Below, in pieces: positions 7,837 through 16,904 of a stretch of DNA of 64,000 bases. The translations under genes and the position numbers were made by a program. Within the stretch, counting starts at the first letter, position 1. Each line of letters starts with the position of its first letter. This DNA comes from Bacillota bacterium LX-D (lineage in GTDB: Bacteria > Bacillota > DUOV01 > Zhaonellaceae): NCBI GenBank assembly GCA_031628995.1, contig JAVLUO010000001.1, positions 400,381-464,380 on the forward strand, in the 5' to 3' direction. The notes beneath the pieces are model-generated. The model was given only the letters and a program-made list of their open reading frames with translations. It did no database searches and was not told the origin of the DNA.

Positions 7837-8370
7837 ATCTTTCCTCCTATCTCTTTTAATTCTGATTCTTTATCCATAGTTAGTTGAGTCTTCAAAGAGC
7901 ATATGTGATACTTTTTTCAAGCATTTCCCTTCAACCTCAATTTAGATTAAAAAGTATCTTAAGAGTAGAGAAAAATAAAAGTAAAAAAGAAAATAACGCA
8001 TTCATTTTCATTAACTCAACCGAACATTATGCTCGTTTAAGTCGGACAAACTGGAATTTTATAAAAGTTATTTTATCGCTTTTAAATGCTGAATGTATAT
8101 TCCTATATGTCCTATAGCCTTACTAAATGAAGTAATCTTTGTATATTTATAGAAGCTATCATTAACGATTGCAATTAAAATAATAACCAAGACAAATTTA
8201 AAAAATTTTTTTACTAGAACCCTCCTATTTTAGAACTCACTCAGAAGTGTATAAATAAGTCCTTCAAGGTTAAATATTAACTGTTTAATCAAGCAAAACC
8301 GAAATTAGCCCTGCGTCTAAAAACTTCACTCACTGGCTTTTTCCTCCAGACAAAAGAAAAAACCACCTTT
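7837..8370. other. Intergenic stretch, mostly without recognised content
   Basis: About 530 bases. The minus strand has AGGAGG near 8220 followed by a frame (8214 down to 8068) for a 48-residue peptide with a hydrophobic start (FKFVLVIILIAIV), but the expected start codon is GTA, so it may be a dead small gene. Nothing else was recognised. Confidence 0.3.
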
Positions 8371-8404
8371 CTAGAATATACTATCGACTAGAATATACTA
8401 TCGA
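8371..8404. repeat. Perfect 17-bp tandem duplication
   Basis: CTAGAATATACTATCGA occurs twice head to tail (8371-8387 and 8388-8404), followed by the partial copy TTAGTATAC. It has the look of a duplicated protein-binding or recombination site; no gene depends on it visibly. Confidence 0.7.
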
Positions 8405-8439
8405 TTAGTATACCTGTATATTTAAAATAATCTCCACTC

Positions 8440-8935
8440 CAGCCCCCACACCCTCAAACCCTTATCCCTTCTCGCCTTGAACCTATTTCCCTATTTCTTT
8501 CCAGATAATAAAGTCCGCTCTAAAATTCCTTAATTTCATCCCATTTATTAACACTTTTACCTTAATTCTTGTAACAATTTTTAAAATAAAGTTGGTTCCA
8601 AATAGGGATATGTTGAAAGGAAAAAGGGATAAGGTTGCATTTTCTCATGTGCTTTTTCTAATGCTTTTTATCAATCCTGGTAGCAATATTTCTCTCAATA
8701 CTATAATCAATACTTTCCTCAATCCCTTTAAAATCAATGCCTTTAGCCTTATTCCCTACCCCTTAACCCTAACAATCTTAACCCTTACACCTTAGCCCTT
8801 TCCCTTGTAAAAAAAGCAAACCCCGCAGCAAATCAGGAGTTATCCTGCATCTGCTGTGGGGATTCGGAACGAACTTTATTTTTACAGAGCGAAGTTTATT
8901 ATCATGGAGTGGAGTTTATTTTGTATATACAAAAG
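8440..8935. repeat. Unnamed intergenic element, copy II
   Basis: Same architecture as copy I. Left word AATAAAGTCCGCTCTAAAA near 8507; then AATAGGGATATG; a run of about 12-base ATTGA-type repeats on the minus strand (8655-8745); a strongly C-rich strand with CCCTTAACCCTAAC; a GC hairpin at 8820-8862 (CCCCGCAGCA...TGCTGTGGGG around CAGGA/TCCTG); and three 20-bp units (GAACGAACTTTATT, GAGCGAAGTTTATT, GAGTGGAGTTTATT). The word differs from copy I but the right-hand word is again the inverse of the left-hand word. Confidence 0.55.
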
Positions 8936-8936
8936 T

Positions 8937-9145
8937 GGAAAGTTTAATCAATATCTTTTATCAATACTCCCTTCAAATCTAATAAAATCAATACTTTTAG
9001 CCTTATTACTTACTCCTTGAACCTAAAAAAGCCATGCAGCAATTCAGGATTTCCCCTGCATTTACAGCATGACTTTTAACATGACTTTATTATTTTTAAC
9101 ACAACTTTTTTATTCGTGACACGAGTTTTTTAGGGTTATACACTA
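8937..9145. repeat. Unnamed intergenic element, copy III (half copy)
   Basis: About 206 bases nearly identical to 6521-6726, including the ATCAATA words, the hairpin (9031-9072) and three 20-bp units ending in TTTTTTATT. The left half with the inverse words is missing or was replaced by the right end of copy II, which it directly abuts. Confidence 0.65.
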
Positions 9146-9335
9146 ATTCCTTTAAACCCTGCACCACTACTGGCTTTCCACCCCTTCATTATTCACCCTT
9201 TTTCCTCACTTCCTTAATCCTAAATCCTTATTCCTTGTAACTAAAAAAAGAGCAGTTTCATCGGTTTTTTACTCCGACTTTCCTGCTCCTTTGAAGAAGT
9301 TTATTTTTCGTTGAAGAAGTTTTTTTGACGAAGAC
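9146..9335. repeat. Unnamed intergenic element, copy IV
   Basis: A shorter relative: C-rich tract, CCTTGTAACTAAAAAAAG, hairpin GAGCAG...CTGCTC, then two 20-bp units with the word GAAGAAG followed by TTTATT or TTTTTTT. It lies directly behind glmS, and its hairpin doubles as the glmS terminator. Confidence 0.5.
9243..9288 (-). terminator. Terminator of glmS
   Basis: On the minus strand GAGCAG (9288-9283) pairs with CTGCTC (9255-9250), with an inner CGGAG/CCG pairing, and seven T follow at once (9249-9243). It stands about 75 bases past the glmS stop. Confidence 0.75.
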
Positions 9336-9361
9336 AACAAAAAGTCAGCATTCATATCCCC

Positions 9362-11185
9362 TTACTCTACCGTTACAGATTTCGCCAAATTCCTCGGCTT
9401 ATCAACATCATTCCCCCTAGCTATTGAAGCATAGTAAGCTAAAAGTTGTAAAGGAATGACCGTTAGTACTGGAGCTAAAACTGGCAATATCTGAGGTAAG
9501 TAGATAACTTCATCTACTACCTGTTCGATATCATGATGATTTTTAAAGGTAACAGCTGTAACGCAAGCTCCCCTCGCTTTGACTTCTTTTATGTTGCTTA
9601 CCATTTTATCGTATAATTTTTCCTGAGTTAACAGGGAAATAACAGGGATGCCTTCTTCGATTAATGCCAGGGTGCCGTGTTTTAATTCCCCGGCGGCATA
9701 AGCTTCAGCGTGAATATAGGATATTTCTTTTAATTTCAAAGAGCCCTCCAAAGCAACTGCATAGTCTAAACCTCTGCCAATAAAGAACGCATCGTTCCGT
9801 TGAGCAATTTGTTTCGCCCAAGACTCTATTTTCTCGGCTTGCTGCAGCATTGTTTCAGCTAAATGGGGCAAATCCTTAATTGCCATTGCTAGTTCTGCTG
9901 ACTCTTTAGTATCAATGCTCTCTTTATTTTGTGCCAAATAAAGAGCTAAAAGATAGATAGCTATCAGCTGTGTAATATATGCCTTAGTAGAAGCTACGGC
10001 AATTTCCGGCCCAGCCCAGGTATAGATTACTTCATCTGCTTCCCTGGAAACTGAACTTCCTACTACATTGGTGATAGCAAGGACTTTAGCTTTTCTAGCT
10101 TTGGCTTCCCGGAGGGCGGCTAGGGTGTCTGCTGTCTCGCCCGATTGGCTAATAACTAAAACCAATGTTTTTTCATTGATCAATGGGTCCCGATAACGAA
10201 ATTCCGAAGCTACATCTACTTCTACGGGGATGCGCAGCATTTTTTCTATGACATATTTGCCTACTAAACCAGCGTGATAGGCAGTTCCGCAGGCTACAAC
10301 GGCAATCTTTTCAAACTTTTTAATTTCAGCAGTTGATAGGCTTAGCCCTAAATCTACCTGGCCTTTTTCATCAATTCTTCCAGTAATTGTTTCTTTAATA
10401 GCTTGAGGCTGTTCATTTATTTCTTTTAACATAAAATGAGCATAACCGCCACGCTCAGCAGCTTGAATATCCCATTTGACATGAAATATCTCTTTATTAA
10501 TTTGCTCATTTTGCGTATTACAGACTGCTACGCCTTTCGCTGTTAATACAGCCATTTCCCCATCTTCTAAAATGTATGTTTCTCTTGTGTAATTAAGTAT
10601 AGCGGGAATATCTGAAGCTATAAAATATTCTTTTTCTCCCAAACCTACTACTAGTGGACTATCTTTTCGAGCTGCTACTAGTTTATTTGGTTCTTTGGCA
10701 GTCATGGCAACTAAAGCATAAGAACCTTCTAACAAGGGAATAATATTTTGTACAGCAGCCACTAAATCTCCTTGATAATAATGCTCAATTAAATGGGGCA
10801 ATACTTCTGTATCCGTTTCAGAACTAAAAGTATGTCCTTGGTCTAAGAGCCATTCTTTTAACTTTTGATAGTTTTCAATAATCCCATTATGGACTACAAC
10901 AAAGTCTTCACTACAACCTGTATGGGGATGGGCATTAAGATCTGATGGTCTCCCATGAGTTGCCCAACGAGTATGTCCAATGCCAATGGTTCCCGTAGGC
11001 ATCTTATCTGCTAGAAAATCTTCTAATACTTTTAGTCTACCTACAGATTTAGCAAGTTCCAAAGCATCTTCCTTTAAGACTGCAATCCCGGCGGAATCAT
11101 AGCCTCGGTACTCTAATTTGCTTAATCCTTCTAACAAGATAGGGGCAGCTTCTTTACTGCCTAAATAACCAACAATACCACACAT
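9362..11185 (-). CDS. glmS: Glutamine-fructose-6-phosphate aminotransferase (isomerizing)
   Basis: 607 residues, full length. It begins MCGIVGYLG, with Cys2 (Cys1 of the mature enzyme) the glutaminase nucleophile, continues with the class II amidotransferase domain (GHTRWATHGRPS, HNGIIENY, SETDTEVLPHLIEHY) and has two SIS sugar-isomerase domains (VACGTAYHAG, VISQSGETADTLAALREAK, GRGLDYAVALEGSLKLKEIS) and the C-terminal KPRNLAKSVTVE. It makes glucosamine-6-phosphate from fructose-6-phosphate and glutamine, the first step to UDP-GlcNAc and peptidoglycan. The ATG has AGGAG nine bases upstream. A glmS ribozyme precedes it, so the product feeds back on the mRNA. glmM and the c-di-AMP cyclase lie upstream on the same strand. 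Confidence 0.98.
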   Translation of the reverse strand: MCGIVGYLGSKEAAPILLEGLSKLEYRGYDSAGIAVLKEDALELAKSVGRLKVLEDFLADKMPTGTIGIGHTRWATHGRPSDLNAHPHTGCSEDFVVVHNGIIENYQKLKEWLLDQGHTFSSETDTEVLPHLIEHYYQGDLVAAVQNIIPLLEGSYALVAMTAKEPNKLVAARKDSPLVVGLGEKEYFIASDIPAILNYTRETYILEDGEMAVLTAKGVAVCNTQNEQINKEIFHVKWDIQAAERGGYAHFMLKEINEQPQAIKETITGRIDEKGQVDLGLSLSTAEIKKFEKIAVVACGTAYHAGLVGKYVIEKMLRIPVEVDVASEFRYRDPLINEKTLVLVISQSGETADTLAALREAKARKAKVLAITNVVGSSVSREADEVIYTWAGPEIAVASTKAYITQLIAIYLLALYLAQNKESIDTKESAELAMAIKDLPHLAETMLQQAEKIESWAKQIAQRNDAFFIGRGLDYAVALEGSLKLKEISYIHAEAYAAGELKHGTLALIEEGIPVISLLTQEKLYDKMVSNIKEVKARGACVTAVTFKNHHDIEQVVDEVIYLPQILPVLAPVLTVIPLQLLAYYASIARGNDVDKPRNLAKSVTVE

Positions 11186-11214
11186 TTTGCACTCACTCCT
11201 TACGTCAAATAAAC

Positions 11215-11371
11215 GTAAGAAAGGAACAAATCTTGCCCGGCAGTTTTTAAGCTAAAGATTACTCTTTAGTTTTGTTCTACCTTTATCGGCCGCATCAGCC
11301 GGAAGGATACCCGCCGAAAAATTCGATAATCCTTCTCCTCGTCAACCACAAAAGCTGTGGTCCTGGCGCTT
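11215..11371 (-). ncRNA. glmS self-cleaving ribozyme/riboswitch
   Basis: The minus strand reads AGCGCCAGGACC at 11370, with cleavage expected between A11370 and G11369, followed by GTTGACGAGGAGAAGG, TTATCGAATTTTTCGGCGGG and CCTTCCGGC, the conserved core of the glmS ribozyme. Helices P3/P4 follow to about 11215, just ahead of the glmS ribosome site. Glucosamine-6-phosphate acts as cofactor for cleavage, which lowers glmS expression. The 3' limit is approximate. Confidence 0.96.
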
Positions 11372-11542
11372 TTTACTTCTTTTTGTTCCCTCTCACGCCA
11401 ATATAATAAACTTTATCTACCCTCCTCCAAAATTTTTTTACAATATAGGATATATAATAACACTTTATATAGACGAATTGAATAGTATTTTGTTCCTTTT
11501 AGCTGATGAATTATGGAGTTAAGAAGCTAATGGTTTAACCCA

Positions 11543-12874
11543 CTAGCTTCGTATAATTTTAGCCAAGTCTTCGCTGATCTGTTCTATTTCCTGTAAAACC
11601 GGTCCTTCAACCATAATCCGAATCAGTGCTTCTGTTCCTGAAGGACGAACTAAAATACGTCCTTCTTGGCCTAAAGCTGCTTCTGCTCGCTTAATAGCTT
11701 CCAAAAATGCTGAATTTTCCATAGCAGCCTTCTTATCATTTACACGAACGTTTACTAATCTTTGGGGAAAATGTTCCATTTGGGCAGCTAGCTGGCTTAA
11801 AGTTTTACGGCTATTGACTACTGTCTGCAGCAGCTGCAGTGCCGTCATTAATCCATCTCCTGTTGTATTGTGGTCTAAAAAAATAATGTGGCCTGACTGC
11901 TCTCCCCCTAAATAAGCGCCGCTTTTGAGCATCTCTTCTAAGACATACCTATCTCCAACTTGGGTTTGCAAAACTTTAATTCCCGATTTTTTGAAGGCTT
12001 GATGAAGGCCTAAATTACTCATAACTGTTACAACTACAGTGTCGTTTTTTAATTTCCCTTTAGCCTTCAGATCTAAAGCGCAGGCTACCATAATTTGATC
12101 TCCGTCAACTAAATTACCTTTTTCGTCAACAGCTAAAACCCGATCTGCATCTCCATCATGAGCAATACCTAAGTCTGCTTGATAATGTAAAACTGCCTGT
12201 TTCAAACTTTCAGGATGAGTTGAACCACAATTTAAATTGATATTTGTACCGTCAGGGGTATTATGTAAACAAATAACTTTTGCGCCTAGGCTTCTTAACA
12301 CCCGGGGAGTAACCTGGTAAGCGGCTCCATTGGCACAATCTACGACGATTTTTAACCCTTCCAGACAGCCTTCAAAGCTGCTGCCAGCATAATCTCCATA
12401 TAAATCTACAGCGTCTTCAACTCTGTAGACTTTGCCGATTTTAACCCCTGTAGGCCTTGATAAATTATCCTCTTCAGCTAAAACAAGCTCCTCTATTTGC
12501 GCTTCTACTTCGTCTGGTAGTTTATAGCCTTGGCTGCTAAAAAATTTTATGCCATTATCCTCCACCGGATTATGGGAAGCAGAAATCACCGCTCCTGCTG
12601 TAGCACCAAGTTTTCTCGTTAAATAGGCGATGCCAGGGGTAGGCAAAATACCCAGCCGTTCAACATTAACTCCAACTGAGCAAATGCCGGAAATTAAAGC
12701 TGCTTCCAGCATATCTCCAGAAATACGCGTATCCTTGCCAATGGCAATTTTAGCATCCTTAGTATCCTGTACTAAAACAGATGCTGCTGCTCTTCCCAGC
12801 TTAAAAGCCAGCTCAGGGGTTAAGTTTTGATTAGCAACCCCCCGAACCCCGTCTGTTCCAAATAATACTCCCAT
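11543..12874 (-). CDS. glmM: Phosphoglucosamine mutase
   Basis: 443 residues, normal length. Features in order: [14 protein letters not shown] at the start, the phosphoserine loop ISASHNP with catalytic Ser100, the metal loop AHDGDADR, the sugar loop [10 protein letters not shown] and the phosphate loop [14 protein letters not shown] near the end. It converts glucosamine-6-phosphate to glucosamine-1-phosphate for UDP-GlcNAc synthesis. In Bacillota GlmM also binds and restrains the c-di-AMP cyclase CdaA, whose gene is upstream in the same cluster. It sits 21 bases behind the FAD protein gene. Confidence 0.97.
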   Translation of the reverse strand: MGVLFGTDGVRGVANQNLTPELAFKLGRAAASVLVQDTKDAKIAIGKDTRISGDMLEAALISGICSVGVNVERLGILPTPGIAYLTRKLGATAGAVISASHNPVEDNGIKFFSSQGYKLPDEVEAQIEELVLAEEDNLSRPTGVKIGKVYRVEDAVDLYGDYAGSSFEGCLEGLKIVVDCANGAAYQVTPRVLRSLGAKVICLHNTPDGTNINLNCGSTHPESLKQAVLHYQADLGIAHDGDADRVLAVDEKGNLVDGDQIMVACALDLKAKGKLKNDTVVVTVMSNLGLHQAFKKSGIKVLQTQVGDRYVLEEMLKSGAYLGGEQSGHIIFLDHNTTGDGLMTALQLLQTVVNSRKTLSQLAAQMEHFPQRLVNVRVNDKKAAMENSAFLEAIKRAEAALGQEGRILVRPSGTEALIRIMVEGPVLQEIEQISEDLAKIIRS

Positions 12875-12895
12875 CTATAGAAAGCTCCTTTCTAG

Positions 12896-14539
12896 TCATT
12901 TATCTGCGAAAAAATTCAATTGATGCTGTTTTTGAGGTAATCCATAATTCGTAATAATTGCTTCAGCCGCCCTTAAACCATCAACAGCTGCACTGACAAT
13001 ACCACCGGCATAACCTGCTCCTTCACCTACTGGATATATTCCTATGTGGTCATGAGCAGTACAATCTTTAGATCTAACAATACGCACAGGACTAGAGGTC
13101 CTAGTTTCCACACCTGTCAGTACCGCATCTTCCTGGGCAAAACCTTTTATTTTTTGATTAAAATCAACTAAAGCTTCCTGCAGCACCTCTCCAACTTCCT
13201 TAGGCAGGGATTCTCTTAAATTGGCTGGATTTAACCCGGGCCGATAAGTAGGCTTTACCTTCCCTTCTAGGCTGCTGCTAGGCCGATCCTGTAAAAAATC
13301 CTCTACAGTTTGACCAGGGGCATGATAATTGCTTCCACCCAACTGGAAAGCTTTCCGCTCCCACTGTCGCTGGAAAGCGATACCTCCTAAAGGCCCTGGG
13401 CTGGGAAAGTCATCGGGACTAATGGTTACGACTAAAGCACTATTTGCCAGTCCTGAATCCCTTGCATATTCACTCATTCCATTAGTCACTACTGTATTTT
13501 TCTCTGAAGAACAAGCCACTACATACCCTCCCGGACACATACAAAAACTATAAGCGCCTCTTTGATACTGCTTACTTTGGTAAGTTAACTTATAGTCTGC
13601 AGCGCCTAGGCTGGGATGTTCGGCAAAATCTCCATATTGGGCTTTGTTAATAAAGGATTGCTGATGTTCAATCCGTACTCCCATGGCAAAAGGCTTAGTC
13701 TCTAAGGTTACTTCTCTTTTAGCCAAAAGCTCGAACACATCTCTAGCACTATGGCCTGTAGCTAAAACTACCAGCTGAGCCGGCAGCTCATACTGCTGGT
13801 TAACTTCAATAGCTTCCAAACGGTTATGGTTTATGATTAAATCAGTTACTTTCGCTTGGAAAAAGATTTGTCCTCCTAAAGAAGTTATCTTAGCACCAAG
13901 ATTAGCCACAATCTTTTCCAATTTATCCGTGCCTAAATGAGGCTTTTGTATATAGGTAATTTCCGGCGGAGCCCCTGCTTCTACTAAATACTCCAATACC
14001 TCTGCAACTTTCGGATCTTTGCTTCTCGTTGTAAGTTTCCCATCAGAATATGTTCCTGCACCGCCTTCGCCAAATTGCATATTGGAGTCTAAATCCAACT
14101 TTCCTGTAGTCCAAAATTCTGTAATGTCCTTGCGTCGCTCCGCCACTTTTTTTCCTCTTTCTAAAACTAAAGGCTTATAGCCTAGTAAAGCTAGCTTCAA
14201 AGCTGCAAATAAACCGGAAGGTCCTGCCCCGATTACAATAGGGGGAACGGCTAGCTGTTTATCTCCTCTGACTAATTTAGGCGGTAAAGCTTCTTCTACC
14301 TTACTTACACCTGGCAAATGCTTATGTAGTATTTTAGTTGCTACTTGGTCCGGTAGTTCTGCATCTATGGTATAAACAAATTTTAAATCCTGTTTTTTTC
14401 TGGCATCTAAAGATTTTTTTCTAATCTTTAAATCTCCAATCTGCTGTCCTTTTAAATTCAGCTTTTTAGCAGCAGCTTGCAACAAAGCTTCTTGTGGTAC
14501 ATCTAAACTAAGTTTTAAATTTTCTAATCTTATCTTCAT
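12896..14539 (-). CDS. NAD(P)/FAD-dependent oxidoreductase of the COG2509 family
   Basis: 547 residues. A small N-terminal domain (to about residue 95) precedes the Rossmann motif VIGAGPSGLFAALKLALLG and LVLERGKK, with the family signature NMQFGEGGAGTYSDGKLTTR and a C-terminal FAD contact (GIYPVGEGAGYAGGIVSAAV). This is the uncharacterised, widely conserved FAD protein of COG2509, sometimes annotated as geranylgeranyl reductase-like or thiazole-related without proof. It lies between cdaR and glmM, inside what is elsewhere a tight cdaA-cdaR-glmM unit, so a link to cell-wall precursor or redox control is possible but unproven. A group II intron remnant separates it from cdaR. GGAGG precedes its ATG. 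Confidence 0.88.
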   Translation of the reverse strand: MKIRLENLKLSLDVPQEALLQAAAKKLNLKGQQIGDLKIRKKSLDARKKQDLKFVYTIDAELPDQVATKILHKHLPGVSKVEEALPPKLVRGDKQLAVPPIVIGAGPSGLFAALKLALLGYKPLVLERGKKVAERRKDITEFWTTGKLDLDSNMQFGEGGAGTYSDGKLTTRSKDPKVAEVLEYLVEAGAPPEITYIQKPHLGTDKLEKIVANLGAKITSLGGQIFFQAKVTDLIINHNRLEAIEVNQQYELPAQLVVLATGHSARDVFELLAKREVTLETKPFAMGVRIEHQQSFINKAQYGDFAEHPSLGAADYKLTYQSKQYQRGAYSFCMCPGGYVVACSSEKNTVVTNGMSEYARDSGLANSALVVTISPDDFPSPGPLGGIAFQRQWERKAFQLGGSNYHAPGQTVEDFLQDRPSSSLEGKVKPTYRPGLNPANLRESLPKEVGEVLQEALVDFNQKIKGFAQEDAVLTGVETRTSSPVRIVRSKDCTAHDHIGIYPVGEGAGYAGGIVSAAVDGLRAAEAIITNYGLPQKQHQLNFFADK

Positions 14540-14577
14540 ATTATACCTGCCTCCACCAAATTGTGCACCAAGAACAT

Positions 14578-15097
14578 ATCGAGTAAGGTAAAGCCGAAGT
14601 AATTTGCTCTGGCTTTATCCTTCTCACAGAACCGTACGTACGGGCCTCGTATACGGCTCCTGATAAACCTCAGTCACTTCTCGTAGAAATGAGACAAAAC
14701 GCCGACATTGTATGTTTCCAAATCAATTAACCCTATTTCCTTAAACCAACTGTTTGGTAAGGGCACTACCTCGTCTCTCCCTTACGTCCCCGCTTGTTTG
14801 AGCCTACCTATTCTCTAGGATAGTGCCGGGCTTCCCCGGTTAAGTTTGCTTACCTGAACTTGAACGCATCCGTCCTAACTAATCAGGTTATCCGGCTTTT
14901 GAGCTTTCCCACTTTTTGCAGGGTTACCCGCCTGACTAGCCAACCTCGGTTTGCTTGCGCTATGTTCCAAGTTCCCCCTTCGGCTTCCTTCAGACCCCAC
15001 AGTTACCGGTGACGCCCTTGCTTGCGAGTTATCTTCCTGCCGGTTAGGCGATAGGGTTTCTTTCAGCCCATCGGCTCGGCAAATATGCCGGGCAAAC
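14578..15097 (-). mobile_element. Group II intron remnant A, without ORF
   Basis: On the minus strand the 3' end is a domain V hairpin (14629-14659, GAGCCGTA...TACGGTTC with a CG bulge), then a domain VI-like stem (GGATAAAGCC / GGCTTTACC) and the terminal TTACTCGAT ending at 14578. Upstream, domain I-like sequence is visible (CTAACCGGCAGG, GTGGGGTCTGAAGGAAGCCG). The 5' end near 15097 (GTTTGCCCGGCAT) resembles the GTGCGCCCGGCAT of copy B and lies right behind the cdaR terminator, as bacterial class C introns do. About 520 bases, with no reverse transcriptase frame. The exact 5' boundary is uncertain. Confidence 0.75.
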
Positions 15098-15133
15098 TAA
15101 AAAGCAAGACGCTTTGCAATGCCTCTTGCTTTA
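15098..15133 (-). terminator. Terminator of cdaA-cdaR
   Basis: AAAGCAAGA pairs with TCTTGCTTT on the minus strand, with TTTTT at the end of the second arm, four bases after the cdaR stop. The intron copy A begins immediately afterwards, so glmM and glmS probably need promoters of their own or read-through. Confidence 0.8.
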
Positions 15134-15135
15134 TT

Positions 15136-16071
15136 TTAGCTGTTTTTTTCAATTTTAATAATAACTTTTACTGTTTTTGGGTTTACAGTAAAACCTTTGG
15201 GAGTAACTATGTTGACCTCTTGAGTTATATCTGTTGTTGTAGAGTCTACATTAATTGGTTCTGTAGTTAAATAATCTGCTGTTTCATTTTCTGTATTCCT
15301 ATTGGTTTCCGCCGATACTTCCACAACCTTCGGCTCAGTAACTATTTCTTTAATGCTATACCCTTCAGGTAAGTTCCCTTCGATAGTTGGCTGCACAATC
15401 AGCTTTTTAGGCAGTTGGACCGGTAAAACAGAAATATAAAGAGTAACACTCTCTGGTTTGATCCCCAGGGAATCTTGAATAAAGTTCCCCTTTTTGTCTT
15501 TAATTTGAATGGGAAGTAATTCCTCGATATTTTTTGAGCTGCTTCGCAAGTTAGTACTGACAAAAACCTGATCTATAGTATCTAAGATACTATTAGGGCC
15601 CTTAATCACTACCTTAGTTGGTTTGATCACCGGCTGTGACCGATAATATCCTGTTGCTACAGTTCCTCTTAATTCCGCTTTAACAGGGAGCTGGACTTGG
15701 GAAAACTGATCCATTTTCACACCTACCTGGAAAGGTGTCACTTCTTCTATTTTTAAACCTTTTGGAGCTACTATATTAACATTTTCCTGATTAGTACCCA
15801 CCTTGGCGCCTTCTAAATCTACATAGGCTTTAAGATCTTTTCTGGAATTTAGGTCATTAAGTACATTTTTTCTACCGCTTAACCGCACCTTAACGCTTTC
15901 AGGTTTGTCAGACACTATGAGCTTTTGAGAGACATTTCTAACTTCTAGAGGAACTTGCATGACTCTCTCTTGAACTGGGTTTTGCTCCAAAGTCACGTAG
16001 AGCCAAAGTCCCACGGCCAGCAAAATTGAAATTATTCTAAATCCTAAATTTGAACTAAAAAACCTATGCAT
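15136..16071 (-). CDS. cdaR: YbbR-domain regulator of the c-di-AMP cyclase (CdaR)
   Basis: 311 residues: one N-terminal membrane helix (LGFRIISILLAVGLWLYVTL) followed by tandem YbbR repeats (for example VPLEVRNVSQKLIV, LPVKAELRGTVATGYY, VQPTIEGNLPEGYSI), the layout of CdaR. The protein is anchored in the membrane with the repeats outside and regulates CdaA. The start is two bases behind the cdaA stop, so the two are co-translated. Gene order cdaA-cdaR with glmM downstream is the Bacillota standard and supports the call. Confidence 0.93.
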   Translation of the reverse strand: MHRFFSSNLGFRIISILLAVGLWLYVTLEQNPVQERVMQVPLEVRNVSQKLIVSDKPESVKVRLSGRKNVLNDLNSRKDLKAYVDLEGAKVGTNQENVNIVAPKGLKIEEVTPFQVGVKMDQFSQVQLPVKAELRGTVATGYYRSQPVIKPTKVVIKGPNSILDTIDQVFVSTNLRSSSKNIEELLPIQIKDKKGNFIQDSLGIKPESVTLYISVLPVQLPKKLIVQPTIEGNLPEGYSIKEIVTEPKVVEVSAETNRNTENETADYLTTEPINVDSTTTDITQEVNIVTPKGFTVNPKTVKVIIKIEKNS

Positions 16072-16073
16072 TT

Positions 16074-16904
16074 TTATTTACCCCTCCAATGCCAAAAACC
16101 CATGTAGTTATTTCCATGCCGGGGCATTAGCAAAGTTCCCAGCATTTCACGGAGGATTTTTTCATCTAGGTAGCGGGTAAGCTTTCCTTCCTCAGCTATG
16201 GAGATAGTGCCCGTTTCTTCTGAAACAATAATAGCTAAAGCATCTGAGACTTCAGTTATTCCCAAAGCAGCCCTGTGCCTTGTCCCCAGCTGCTTGCTTA
16301 AATAAGGACTATCTGTTAAAGGTAAAAAACAACCTGCAGAAATAATTCTATCTCCTCGAATTATCGCAGCTCCATCATGTAAAGGAGTTTTATCCACAAA
16401 AATATTGACTAGGAGTTCAGCCGAAACAACTGCATCTAATTTAATCCCTGTTTCGATGTAATCGTTTACTCCAGTCTCCCGTTCAACTACAATTAAAGCT
16501 CCCACTGTATTTTTAGATAAACTGAGAATTCCTCGTACCAGCTCATTAATCAGCCGGGACATATCTTCTTCCCCTAAAAAAGTAATGGGTTTAGCAAAAA
16601 ATTTTCCCCGACCCAGCTGCTCTAAAGCTCTGCGCAGTTCAGGCTGAAAAACAATTGGCAGGGCAACAATAATGGCTATTTTAATTTGTTCTAGAATCCA
16701 TTCAATGGTTTTAAGACCTAACAGCTTGCTTAAGGAAGATGCAATCACCAAAACAGCCAAACCTTTTAATAGTTGCACAGCTCTAGTTCCCCTAATGAGG
16801 AGAATTATGCGATAGATAACAAAAGCAACTATAGCCATATCGATTAAGGACAATATTATTTGAAATGGGTTATTTAAGGATAGGACGGACAAAAAATCAA
16901 ACAT
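16074..16904 (-). CDS. cdaA: Diadenylate cyclase CdaA
   Basis: 276 residues from the ATG at 16904, which has GGAG seven bases upstream; an ATG five codons earlier lacks one. Three N-terminal membrane helices (about residues 15-90) are followed by a DisA_N cyclase domain with the DGA motif (177-179) and the RHR motif (209-211), the two ATP-binding signatures. It makes c-di-AMP from two ATP, a messenger for cell-wall and potassium homeostasis. cdaR follows at two bases. Two DUF881 genes diverge upstream. Confidence 0.96.
   Translation of the reverse strand: MFDFLSVLSLNNPFQIILSLIDMAIVAFVIYRIILLIRGTRAVQLLKGLAVLVIASSLSKLLGLKTIEWILEQIKIAIIVALPIVFQPELRRALEQLGRGKFFAKPITFLGEEDMSRLINELVRGILSLSKNTVGALIVVERETGVNDYIETGIKLDAVVSAELLVNIFVDKTPLHDGAAIIRGDRIISAGCFLPLTDSPYLSKQLGTRHRAALGITEVSDALAIIVSEETGTISIAEEGKLTRYLDEKILREMLGTLLMPRHGNNYMGFWHWRGK

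Noticed and set aside
7884..8117. 77-residue plus-strand frame
   Set aside because: Non-ATG opening, no ribosome site, low-complexity Lys/Asn sequence.
8068..8214. Possible 48-residue hydrophobic peptide on the minus strand with AGGAGG upstream
   Set aside because: The codon at the right distance is GTA, not a start codon, and there is no support from homology; noted only in the gap description.
8592..8795. 67-residue plus-strand frame
   Set aside because: It runs through the repetitive pyrimidine-rich part of element II and its peptide (TLTILTLTP) reflects that repeat.
15085..15270. 61-residue plus-strand frame near the cdaR end
   Set aside because: Antisense to the cdaR terminator and coding end; no ribosome site.
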